64,000 nucleotides of DNA, taken from Pedobacter jeongneungensis (GTDB lineage: Bacteria > Bacteroidota > Bacteroidia > Sphingobacteriales > Sphingobacteriaceae). The position numbers were made by a program, and so were the translations under genes. The notes beneath the pieces are model-generated. The model saw only the letters and a list, made by a program, of their open reading frames with translations, was not told the DNA's origin and did not search any database. Positions within the stretch are counted from its first letter, which is position 1. Each line of letters starts with the position of its first letter. This document shows positions 56,349-64,000 of this stretch, piece after piece. Where the stretch lies: assembly GCF_000633455.1 (NCBI RefSeq), contig NZ_AYMG01000016.1, forward strand, positions 124,001 through 188,000. The letters are read 5' to 3'.

Positions 56349-56610
56349 CTTCGAGACTTTTTACAATAGAACGTATGCATAAAATACAGACTTATGCTCA
56401 GTACAAAGATAAAACTAATAACATCCTATTTGAATTATGACTTCTACTATTATTAAAAAAATAAAGAAGTTTTACCATGGGCCCTAGCATTTAATGTCGG
56501 AAACCCACCGTTATATGGTGATGTTTGGAATAATTTTAAGCCAATATGATCTTTATGGAGTAATTTATTACTGTCTCAAACAACGAACATTATTAACCAT
56601 CAATAGCTTC

Positions 56611-58650
56611 TCAGGTACTAATTCCTTTTTTGACGATTTTGCTTTTATTATTCGTCTTCGTGCGGGCATTCCGGGACTGCTTAACCTCCTTTCCGCCTTC
56701 AACCTTCGCTGTTATCTTCCCTAGTTCTCTAAACACTATACCACTCACCTCACTTTTGATTTTTTTATAGTTTTCCTCCACATCCTGCTCACTTACCTTT
56801 GCAACCACGGGAATATCCACGTAAGCAGCCTCTTCAAGGGCGATTCCATCTTGATCATTCTGAATCTCGCAATGGAACATCTTTAATTTGATCTTTTCTT
56901 CCGGATTATCCGCCACAAATCCGACAAATTCTCCGGAGGAAAGCGAGGCGATCTTGGCGGCCGGAATAGCAAAGTCCAGCTGGGTCGATTTTGAGATGGA
57001 CGTGTCATTGCTATTAATACTCATGCTCTGCCTGTCCTGCATAATCTTCCCAAAATTTTCCGAAAGTTTTTTAGCCGTATCCCCAGTTACCTGACCAGAA
57101 ATGATATTGCCTACAATTCCCGTGATCACATTAGACTGATCTGCGCCATAATCTTTTTTAAGCTGTGAAAAATCCTGCACCGCCAAAGTGGTGGCCACCT
57201 TATTACTTCTCGCCGTTGCGATCAGGCTGTCCATATTGTTGAAATAAATCGTCGGAAACTCATCAAATATCAGACTGCTCTTGAGCATTCCCTTGCGGTT
57301 AACCAGTTTAATCATACGGGAAATATAGAGTGATAACACCGCACCATAGACCTGCAGTTTTTGAGGATTATTGCCCATACAGACAACCTTCGGCTCATCA
57401 GGGTTATTGACATCCAGCGTAAAATCATTTCCGTTCAAAACGTAATACAACTGAGGTGATGCCAGTCTGGCCAACCCAATTTTAGCTGACGCAATCTGAC
57501 CCTCTAACTGTGCGCTCGCATCATTCTGATAGGCCAAGATGAAAGGGTTAATCAGCACCCTGATCTCTTCCTGCTGCTCCAGAATCGCAAAAAGCTGATC
57601 ATAATGCACCTGCATTAGCTCAATCGCATGCGGCAAGGTACAATGCTTCCCGTTCTGATATTTTTTCAGGTACCAGATGATCGCCGTTAAAAAGTTGATG
57701 GGCGATTCGACAAAGAAATCCCCCTGCTTTTTTATCCAGTCCCTATTCAGTCCCAGCATAATCGTACGGCTGGCCTCGGTTGCATCGGTAATGTCTTCCA
57801 TGCTATGCGGATCAAGCGGATTGCAACGGTGCGTCCTCGACAAGTCGTCAAAATTAATCAGGTAAAATGATGGCTGGACCGCATAGCCGGCGCGATAAGC
57901 CAGCAGTTTATTGTAAACGATTTTTGAAAGGTCATCGAATTTGAAGTCATATAAAAATATCGAAAAGCCCTTTTTGATGTGCTGATCGATAATGTGCCGG
58001 ATCACGAAATAACTTTTTCCAGCCCCAGGGGTTCCTGAAACCAGCAGCCCACGGAAAGGATTAATGATGTTAATCCAGCTGTCTCTGACCTTATCTTTCA
58101 AGCGGTATCTTGCTGGCAGATTAATGGAGTATTCATTTTCCAGCAGCCGTTCCTCCTGCGGAAAAGTTTCACTCAAGTTATTGAATATATCCTTCTGCAA
58201 ACTATCCAGAATCAACCTGGAAAGCAAAGTGCCAGATTGCAACATCGAGAGATATCCGGTACCCAAAAAGAACACATATAAACAGACGAACATCCTAGGC
58301 GTTAAACCAAAATAAAAGCAGCTACCGCTTAAGAAGTAAATGACTAATCCGGCGCCCATTTTTATCAGGATAGGCTTTAGTTTCAAACTTTCTGATTTTT
58401 TACCCTTAACTCCAATAAGCGAAATGGCTAAGAATAAAAGTGCCACTAACTTCGTTAGCAGCGATTGGTGAAAAAGCTCCATTGCAGAAAAATTAAGCAT
58501 CAGTCTATCGGTTATATCAGTTGATAAGCCCCAATCCCGGAAAGCTGCAAAACCATAAATATATACATGCAGGCATAGCAGCGTCAGACTCATCAGCCTG
58601 GTAAAATCCATAATCTTTCGCAGCCCCTGCGCATCCTCTCCCGTATTCAT
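56611..58650 (-). CDS. traG: TraG/VirD4-type conjugative coupling ATPase
   Basis: 679 residues. About four N-terminal membrane helices (residues 15-140) are followed by a VirD4-like ATPase: Walker A LVSGTPGAGKSYFV (about 204-217), Walker B SSLIFDEFPTIYFN and a TraM-recognition-like region (AVQDFSQLKKDYGADQSN). The C-terminus is Lys-rich. It couples the relaxase-DNA complex to a type IV secretion channel. No other mating-pair genes are present, so the element is mobilizable rather than self-transmissible. A deleted cousin is at 24357. Confidence 0.92.
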   Translation of the reverse strand: MNTGEDAQGLRKIMDFTRLMSLTLLCLHVYIYGFAAFRDWGLSTDITDRLMLNFSAMELFHQSLLTKLVALLFLAISLIGVKGKKSESLKLKPILIKMGAGLVIYFLSGSCFYFGLTPRMFVCLYVFFLGTGYLSMLQSGTLLSRLILDSLQKDIFNNLSETFPQEERLLENEYSINLPARYRLKDKVRDSWINIINPFRGLLVSGTPGAGKSYFVIRHIIDQHIKKGFSIFLYDFKFDDLSKIVYNKLLAYRAGYAVQPSFYLINFDDLSRTHRCNPLDPHSMEDITDATEASRTIMLGLNRDWIKKQGDFFVESPINFLTAIIWYLKKYQNGKHCTLPHAIELMQVHYDQLFAILEQQEEIRVLINPFILAYQNDASAQLEGQIASAKIGLARLASPQLYYVLNGNDFTLDVNNPDEPKVVCMGNNPQKLQVYGAVLSLYISRMIKLVNRKGMLKSSLIFDEFPTIYFNNMDSLIATARSNKVATTLAVQDFSQLKKDYGADQSNVITGIVGNIISGQVTGDTAKKLSENFGKIMQDRQSMSINSNDTSISKSTQLDFAIPAAKIASLSSGEFVGFVADNPEEKIKLKMFHCEIQNDQDGIALEEAAYVDIPVVAKVSEQDVEENYKKIKSEVSGIVFRELGKITAKVEGGKEVKQSRNARTKTNNKSKIVKKGIST

Positions 58651-58653
58651 ATC

Positions 58654-59889
58654 CTATAAATTTTGCTGTTTCTTTTTTTTTCGTTTCTTTTTTACGCTCG
58701 GACGCATGTACCCCTGGTCACTATCTGATAGCACCATATCCAGATAGCTTATCGTTTTCGGCAAGGTTAAATCCTCCTGACTTTCGGTTACAGCGACATC
58801 ATAAGTTTTTATTTGCTGTTCAGGGACTAGAGCCCTTTGCTTAACAAGCGAATTTTCAGTCTCAAATTGCCTTGTTACCGCAGCAGCACTATAGCCTTTT
58901 CCCAGTTCACTGCCATTAAAAACAGTTTTGGTGTTATGGTCGATAAAGGTCAGGCCGTATACCCTTCCATGCGCGTTATGATGAAACGTCACATCCACCT
59001 GCTGCTTTTTTAACGTAGACACAAAGCCTTTTTTGGTAATGGAGTGTTGCCTATCCAATAGTGCATCAATTTTTTTCCGAAGTGCTGCCTGGTGAGTTTT
59101 CTCTTTTTTAAGGCCAAATCTTTTCTCCAGTTTAATCAGCGTCGGTTTTGCGGAAATGGCACTTGCCTTTATTGGAATGCCAATTCTTTGCCCGCTTTCA
59201 TCCAGCATCGAATAAATCAAGCCCTTATTTTCAAACATCCTGGAATCTTCTGCGCCCCTATCCGCAACCAGGTTATAACTCTTTAAAACAGCATTAAATT
59301 CTGCAAAGGAACCGTAGCGATATTGCCTCATGACAGCGGTTACCAGATTGGCAATCGTTTTCCTCGTCGGCGATTCCCCATAAACCGCAGGCCTTAGCGT
59401 TACACCCTGCTCTTGCTTACCTTCTTGGGCAACCACCAAACGATATTTTTGCTCCAATGACTTCCGGGCACCTTCCGATAATTTATAAGCAATACCATGA
59501 ATATCTATGCGTTTTCCATCTGCCTGAATATTAGTGGTCGCAATGTGTACGTGCGGATGATGGGTATCTTCATGCAGGTAAACCAAATAAGGTTGGTCAC
59601 CGAAACCAATCTGCTCCATGTAATCTGAAACTACTCCTTGTAATTTATCTGCATCCAATTTATCAGTTGAATGAAAATTTAGTGTAATGTGTAGAGCATT
59701 GGTTTTAACCGAAGGATTCAGCATTGTGCGTTTTAAAAACCGCTGATTCTTCTGCGCAAGGTTCATCCCGCTTACCTCCCCTGCAAAACCACTGGCCATG
59801 AAAAGAGTGGCCTGTCCCTCTTCCACCTTTGTTTCATTGTAAATCAGTATGCCCCTGATATTTTTTCCACTCACGATTTTTGCAACCAC
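58654..59889 (-). CDS. relaxase/mobilization nuclease (MobA-like)
   Basis: 411 residues. The N-terminal relaxase domain carries ILIYNETKVEEGQA (Tyr17, likely nucleophile region) and the three-His motif in THHPHVHIATTN (H111, H113, H115), the PF03432 arrangement. The C-terminal half is basic and probably binds DNA. It overlaps the upstream mobC-like gene by 19 bp and precedes traG by 3 bp. It nicks oriT, which is probably just upstream of mobC. Confidence 0.92.
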   Translation of the reverse strand: MVAKIVSGKNIRGILIYNETKVEEGQATLFMASGFAGEVSGMNLAQKNQRFLKRTMLNPSVKTNALHITLNFHSTDKLDADKLQGVVSDYMEQIGFGDQPYLVYLHEDTHHPHVHIATTNIQADGKRIDIHGIAYKLSEGARKSLEQKYRLVVAQEGKQEQGVTLRPAVYGESPTRKTIANLVTAVMRQYRYGSFAEFNAVLKSYNLVADRGAEDSRMFENKGLIYSMLDESGQRIGIPIKASAISAKPTLIKLEKRFGLKKEKTHQAALRKKIDALLDRQHSITKKGFVSTLKKQQVDVTFHHNAHGRVYGLTFIDHNTKTVFNGSELGKGYSAAAVTRQFETENSLVKQRALVPEQQIKTYDVAVTESQEDLTLPKTISYLDMVLSDSDQGYMRPSVKKKRKKKKQQNL

Positions 59890-60281
59890 TTTTTAGCCAG
59901 TTTTCCCGTTAGTTCCAGTAAGCGATCAATTTTAACCTCAATCCCAATATATAACTTTGCGGTACATTCCACATAAAACATTTTCTCCGCCCTGCTCCTG
60001 CTTACGTGGAAATAATAAGTCTGCTGGTTGATGTTAATGCCAATTGCTTTAATTTCCTTTCTGATCAAAGCCAGCTCTTCCATTGGTCCGTCCATCGAAA
60101 CGTCCCGATGCAGCAAATGGACAGGCTCCTCCATTAATATTTTCCTGGCCAACTGGGATATCCCCCTGGTATCGCTTTTCGCCTGCATTTTCTTTAATCG
60201 CTGTAGCGTTGGCTCATCCACCCGAATGCGCAGGTAATGCTTTAATTTGTCCGCTTCATTTTCGATTTTAGGCCTTGACAT
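59871..60281 (-). CDS. MobC-like relaxosome accessory protein
   Basis: 136 residues. An N-terminal ribbon-helix-helix-like part (KHYLRIRVDEPTLQRLKKMQ) is followed by a helical region including EELALIRKEIKAIGININQQ, the INQ signature of MobC proteins. It binds near oriT and assists the relaxase. It is the first gene of the mob-traG operon. Confidence 0.82.
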   Translation of the reverse strand: MSRPKIENEADKLKHYLRIRVDEPTLQRLKKMQAKSDTRGISQLARKILMEEPVHLLHRDVSMDGPMEELALIRKEIKAIGININQQTYYFHVSRSRAEKMFYVECTAKLYIGIEVKIDRLLELTGKLAKKWLQKS

Positions 60282-60420
60282 CTCTATACATTTCTAGGCA
60301 GTACGAGTTTCGAGTACTGCTCCAGCCATAAGGATGGCAAGAATTTTTCGTCCCACGAAAATCTATCTTGCTGCGAACCCGCGTTTGCCAAAAAAGCACT
60401 ATACTAACTGCATTAAATAC
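60282..60420. other. candidate origin of transfer (oriT)
   Basis: This region directly before mobC contains two inverted repeats: GCAGTAC/GTACTGC (60298-60304 and 60314-60320) and TTTTCGT/ACGAAAA around CCC (60345-60361), followed by a GC-rich GCGAACCCGCG. Bacteroidota oriT sites usually sit here. The nick site cannot be assigned from sequence alone. Confidence 0.4.
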
Positions 60421-60707
60421 CAAATTATTTTCCGGATTGGGTTTTCAATTTAAGGTTAAGGAATGGTAAACAAGCCTTCAAAGCTTGCCTCATTCTTGTT
60501 CTGGGATTCAATTTTACACGCTTGATTTTCATGTGCGGTTTACCGTGGAAGACATGAGGTTTGGTTTTTATCATCTTATTCTTCATTCCAATAAGTATTA
60601 AGATTCAAAGCTTCGATTAGTATCACAATACTTGGCAGAACTGGGAAATTAATTTGGACTTGCGATATTTGATTGGAAATCTTTATGTTTACATCATAGC
60701 TCTCATT

Positions 60708-62066
60708 ATGAACAACAATATTATAGAAGTCTTTGAAAAAAGTCTGGACATCTCAAAGCCATTTCTAACTACTGGGTTAGAAGAAAGTGCAGAAATTGAA
60801 TTTAAAAAATCGCTTCACGTTAAGTCTGATGCAATTGACAAACAATACTTAAGAACAATTGCAGCATTTGCTAATAACTCCGGAGGAACAATCATTTTTG
60901 GTATTTCTCCAGATAATAATGAAATCTTGGGGATTAAGGTTGAATATGAAAATCTCGACAATAGATATTTCAGTACAGCGATCAATATTGGTTTAGATGG
61001 GAGTTTTAGGTTCAAGTTCGCAACTAAAACCTTTTTAGGTAAAGTTGTTGGATTTTTAGAAATTGAAAAAGCTATAGTTAAACCAATCATCATCAAAGCG
61101 GATGCAGCAGAATTTAAGCTCGGCGAAATTTATTACCGATATCCCGCACAAACCGCAAAAATTCTAGCAGCGGATCTAAGAAGAATTCTCAACGAAGAAA
61201 TAGCTAGCGGGCTTCAAAAAATGATTGGTAATATTTCCAAGCTAGTTGAGATCGGCGATAATGCAGCAATATTGGACACCCAGAGTGGTATAATTGATGG
61301 AGGAAATGACATGCCGAAGTTTATTTTAGACGAGAAAATATTAGAAAACATCAATATTATTAGACTAGGCGAATTTGTAGAAAAGGAAGGTTCTCCTGCT
61401 TACGTAATTAAAGGAGAGATTGAAACAGGAAGCATTGAAATTATTGAAAAGACGATTCTTTCCAACATATATGAAGAAGATATAATCAAATGTTTTACCT
61501 CGGGCAATTGTTCAGATCCTAAGTTGATGTTAGAGAAACAGCTTTCATTATCCAGTCCATATTTTCCAATTCATTTTTTTATCAAAAAACTAAATTTCTC
61601 TTCAGAAGAGGCAATAGAATACTTTGATCAATTCGAAGATAAATTAATCAATCCCAACTCTAAGTTAAAAATAAAAGAAAGATTAAAGGGCAAGTATAAT
61701 TATGGAAAACAGGGAGTAATTTTTGCTGAAATTACTGAAAAGCTTATAGACGGTAAACTGGATGAAAACTACGCCCTTGAGATTCGTGAGAAATACGGAA
61801 AACCTACATCCTTATTGGGTAAGGTAAAAAGATCACTAGTATTTAATACTATTAAAAACTTCATTCCGATAGATGATAGTCTAGTTATAAATAACAGTAG
61901 CTTACTTACTGAGGCATTATCAAATATCAAAAAAGATTTGCTTTTGACAAATCAAACCTATTACTTGGATTTAATTGATAAAATTAATTCAACAATGGGT
62001 ATAAAGAGAAACACCTCTCTTAAAAAAGCGATATGTTTTATTGATGAAGTATATTATCATGAATAA
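60708..62066 (+). CDS. AlbA_2/Schlafen-type putative ATP-binding protein
   Basis: 452 residues from the ATG at 60708; an upstream in-frame codon would add 18. The N-terminal domain shows ESAEIEFKKSLHVKSDAIDK, AAFANNSGGTIIFGIS and YYRYPAQTAKI, the AlbA_2 (Schlafen-like) pattern. The C-terminal 250 residues are mostly helical and unfamiliar. The gene is clearly AT-richer than its neighbours and lies as cargo between the mobilization operon and the recombinase. Proteins of this type occur in conflict islands, but no specific activity can be assigned. Confidence 0.75.
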   Translation: MNNNIIEVFEKSLDISKPFLTTGLEESAEIEFKKSLHVKSDAIDKQYLRTIAAFANNSGGTIIFGISPDNNEILGIKVEYENLDNRYFSTAINIGLDGSFRFKFATKTFLGKVVGFLEIEKAIVKPIIIKADAAEFKLGEIYYRYPAQTAKILAADLRRILNEEIASGLQKMIGNISKLVEIGDNAAILDTQSGIIDGGNDMPKFILDEKILENINIIRLGEFVEKEGSPAYVIKGEIETGSIEIIEKTILSNIYEEDIIKCFTSGNCSDPKLMLEKQLSLSSPYFPIHFFIKKLNFSSEEAIEYFDQFEDKLINPNSKLKIKERLKGKYNYGKQGVIFAEITEKLIDGKLDENYALEIREKYGKPTSLLGKVKRSLVFNTIKNFIPIDDSLVINNSSLLTEALSNIKKDLLLTNQTYYLDLIDKINSTMGIKRNTSLKKAICFIDEVYYHE

Positions 62067-62486
62067 TGTATGGTGGAAAACATTGAATGAAGATCGCATC
62101 GTAATTACTGCCCCTAAGTATTTTGTTTTAAAATTTACTAGATTGGACACCAAATGAAATTATTTTGATGACTTTTAATTTATTTATCGTACACGAAGCA
62201 GGCGGATTTAATCTCCTCGATTTGGCTGAAGGGAAACTCGCTGTCATCACAAAAACTTATAAAAGAGGAGAACACCACTTCACTATTAATGTAATTTAAC
62301 AGGCTCGGCTTGTTCTGAGATCGTCTTCATTTGACTATTGGTTTTGTAATTTTCCACTCATCAGGCTGTTAATTACTTTTATCAGAACAATTGAAATGAT
62401 TAAAATTTAATTGGTAAAAGAGTAAAGATGGTTAACCCAAATCCGGTCGGTAACATAATTGACCATTTTGGAGATTATGCTAAAAC
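62067..62486. other. non-coding stretch with two weak overlapping frames
   Basis: A short plus frame (MTFNLFIVHEAGGFNLLDLA) and an opposite minus frame (SFCDDSEFPFSQIEEIKSAC) overlap here. Neither has a clear start context; at most one is a gene remnant. Confidence 0.35.
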
Positions 62487-62518
62487 AAAAAAGACTGGTA
62501 TGTTGACCAGTCTTTTTT
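62487..62518. terminator. 13-bp perfect hairpin, bidirectional terminator
   Basis: AAAAAAGACTGGT and ACCAGTCTTTTTT with a 6-nt loop (ATGTTG). It ends the minus-strand H1-like gene and any plus-strand transcript from the left. Confidence 0.85.
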
Positions 62519-62541
62519 CCCAAAACAGTGTTAACTGTTGA

Positions 62542-62718
62542 TTATTTTTCGTTTTTCATTTCCTGTACTTCAGTCCTGCCTTCAGCGGCGAGGTTTTTAA
62601 TGTCCAGATAGGCCTTGCGCAAACGCGTACCTGCGGCCTTATTCTTTTTGATGTAGAACGATTCGGCATCCTTTTCCGTCGCCGCAATCAGTTCTTTGAT
62701 TTTTTCTAATGCGTTCAT
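62542..62718 (-). CDS. histone H1-like small protein (Hc1 type)
   Basis: 58 residues, MNALEKIKELIAATEKDAES, then FYIKKNKAAGTRLRKAYLDI and a short Lys/Glu tail. Short, highly charged, helical H1-like proteins of this kind are common in Bacteroidota. It is a complete ORF with ATG and stop, and ends 24 bp before the bidirectional terminator. It probably binds DNA non-specifically; it is an ordinary host gene rather than element cargo. Confidence 0.75.
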   Translation of the reverse strand: MNALEKIKELIAATEKDAESFYIKKNKAAGTRLRKAYLDIKNLAAEGRTEVQEMKNEK

Positions 62719-63188
62719 AAGCTATACTTTAATGCTCAAAAGTATAAATATTTGCCCGTTTACGAAATGACAATCGTCACATGCTTAACACATTTCATTA
62801 TTTTATGGCATTAGCCACTTAGCTGTACTGGACAAAAGTAAAAAGGAAAGCGAACGATACAACTGTACCGATCCGTATCGGAGTCTATAACCAAATATAT
62901 GTCGAACGAGCTAACGACAGGTTCAAAATTAGCATGTACAGTTTAACAATAAGTAAAAATAAAATTAAGGCTCAGATTGAAATTCGATTACAAATGAGAT
63001 TAGCCATCGGCGAAATTCGAAGCCTTTCAATTAAATTTGATATATTTTATTAGATCAATAGAAAATATCAATAGGTTATTTGTTGACTTTAAGATACTTA
63101 TATTTTAATTTTACGATATTATTTGTTTTTCAATTTCAGACTTGGGATATCTAGAATCAACATAGCCATAACTTGCATAAAAAAAGTT
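62719..63188. other. non-coding stretch before the recombinase operon
   Basis: About 470 bp, AT-rich, no gene recognised. It probably contains the divergent promoters of the H1-like and recombinase genes and could contain an attachment site, which cannot be defined from one window. Confidence 0.4.
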
Positions 63189-63383
63189 ATGGTTTGGAAA
63201 AAGAAAAAAAAAGAACCACGGGAGATAGTTCAAACTACTAACCAGATTGTCCTTGAACTACTGCCCCCTGAACTCAAAGACCTGCTTGAGAACGACCGTT
63301 ACCAATTTGAAGTAGAAGAACTGATCTTACTGACCCAGTTCGCACAAATCATCACTGAAATAATTTTAAAAGAAGACCTATGA
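63189..63383 (+). CDS. small protein coupled to the recombinase
   Basis: 64 residues from the ATG at 63189: MVWKKKKKEPREIVQTTNQI, then an acidic-hydrophobic helical part (LPPELKDLLENDRYQFEVEE). Its stop overlaps the recombinase start (ATGA at 63380-63383), so it is translationally coupled. Possibly a recombination directionality or accessory factor; family unknown. Confidence 0.55.
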   Translation: MVWKKKKKEPREIVQTTNQIVLELLPPELKDLLENDRYQFEVEELILLTQFAQIITEIILKEDL

Positions 63384-64000
63384 ATGCAATCGGTTACTTA
63401 AGACTCAGCACCAAGGACCAGTCAAAATCCCTACAATACCAGGAATCCACCATCCGCGATTATTGTCGCAGGAATGAACTCGAATTAAAAGCCATCTTCA
63501 AAGATAATGGTGAAGACAGCTATACCTTTGATCGCCCTAATTACAAAGCGCTCGAAGACTTTATCAAAAAATACCTCGGACAATGCCAATATCTTATAGT
63601 ACTCGACCACGACAGGTTTAGCCGTAATCTTCCGGAGGCCTTAATGAAAATTACAGAACTGGAAAAAAAATACGGCGTCAAGGTAATTTCGACCAATGAA
63701 AGAATAGATATCGATACCAGTGATCCCGACGTATTTATGAAAAGAGCATTCGATTACATGATTGCCAATAAAGAATTGTTTACCATTCGTAGCAGAACTA
63801 AACAAGGGATCCGTAATGCCAGGGAAAATGGCCGCTATCTGGGCCGTGCTCCTTTTGGCTATGAAAACGTTCTCGACGGAACCAAAAGAAATCTAATTCG
63901 AATTAACCCCAAACAAAGCGTTGTAGTCGCCCGCATCTTCCGGGAATACATATTGGGTGTTCCACCCTATATCATTTATAAGAGCGCAAAAGAAATGGGA
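63380..64000 (+). CDS. large serine recombinase, partial at window edge
   Basis: The frame is open to the edge (207 codons). The resolvase-type catalytic domain begins MNAIGYLRLSTKDQSKSLQY with the nucleophile Ser10 in LRLSTKDQ, followed by YLIVLDHDRFSRNL and the long helix ending IRSRTKQGIRNAREN. A Recombinase-domain segment (GRAPFGYENV) follows, as in large serine integrases and transposases. It is likely the integrase of the mobilizable element to its left, or of a neighbouring one. The C-terminus lies outside the window. Confidence 0.88.
   Translation, partial: MNAIGYLRLSTKDQSKSLQYQESTIRDYCRRNELELKAIFKDNGEDSYTFDRPNYKALEDFIKKYLGQCQYLIVLDHDRFSRNLPEALMKITELEKKYGVKVISTNERIDIDTSDPDVFMKRAFDYMIANKELFTIRSRTKQGIRNARENGRYLGRAPFGYENVLDGTKRNLIRINPKQSVVVARIFREYILGVPPYIIYKSAKEMG

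Overview
The window looks like the chromosome of a Sphingobacteriaceae-type Bacteroidota (Pedobacter or Mucilaginibacter relative). The evidence is a SusC/SusD pair, ECF sigma factors, LytTR and CHASE3 two-component proteins, an RteC regulator, an HU variant, a short H1-like protein and a Bacteroidota-style mobilization module. No rRNA or tRNA gene was recognised. The assignment rests on gene content read by eye, not on a database search.

Layout. (1) 0.1-6.7 kb: a holin-like and YihY membrane pair, an ECF sigma factor overlapping a barstar-like gene, and small secreted proteins of unknown role. (2) 6.8-12.1 kb and 16.2-16.9 kb: a decay zone. An S41 peptidase, a CHASE3 kinase, an ECF sigma factor, an HU protein, a response regulator and a kinase all carry frameshifts or truncations, next to a DAC-like sensor gene (12.1-13.4 kb). 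(3) 17.0-20.5 kb: three collinear signalling genes, namely a receiver-kinase hybrid, a GAF/PAS kinase and a receiver that has lost its phosphorylation residues. (4) 20.5-24.6 kb: an iron-permease-like protein, a serine hydrolase, rteC and a scrambled traG remnant.

(5) 24.6-36.4 kb: an island with defence-like content, and the most interesting part. A tight three-gene operon encodes a UvrD-like helicase ending in an SSB-type tail, a 682-residue protein of unknown family, and a protein with a methyltransferase-like motif. Beside it lie an AlkB-type dioxygenase, a protein resembling the sporadic TIGR04141/DUF6119 family, a broken BsuBI/PstI-like restriction endonuclease with a decayed neighbour, and a PIN-PKD-LRR fusion followed by Crp and XRE regulators. 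I propose the operon, and separately the PIN-LRR protein, as candidate undescribed conflict systems. This is inference from domains and context.

(6) 36.4-47.4 kb: a SusC-SusD-TlpA operon behind an unusual hairpin leader, a small secreted Cys-containing protein with a MauE-like membrane protein, a Crp-like regulator, and a LytTR regulator/kinase pair flanking a tiny antisense Thr-rich ORF. A near-identical 23-bp motif lies upstream of both the susC and the LytTR genes. (7) 47.4-56.3 kb: secreted hydrolases and lectin-like proteins, mostly on the minus strand, plus an AraC regulator. (8) 56.6-64 kb: a mobilization module (MobC-like, relaxase, TraG-like coupling ATPase) with a candidate oriT, an AlbA/Schlafen-type gene, an H1-like gene and the start of a large serine recombinase cut by the window edge. 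The traG remnant at 24.4 kb shows that a second related element once sat nearby.
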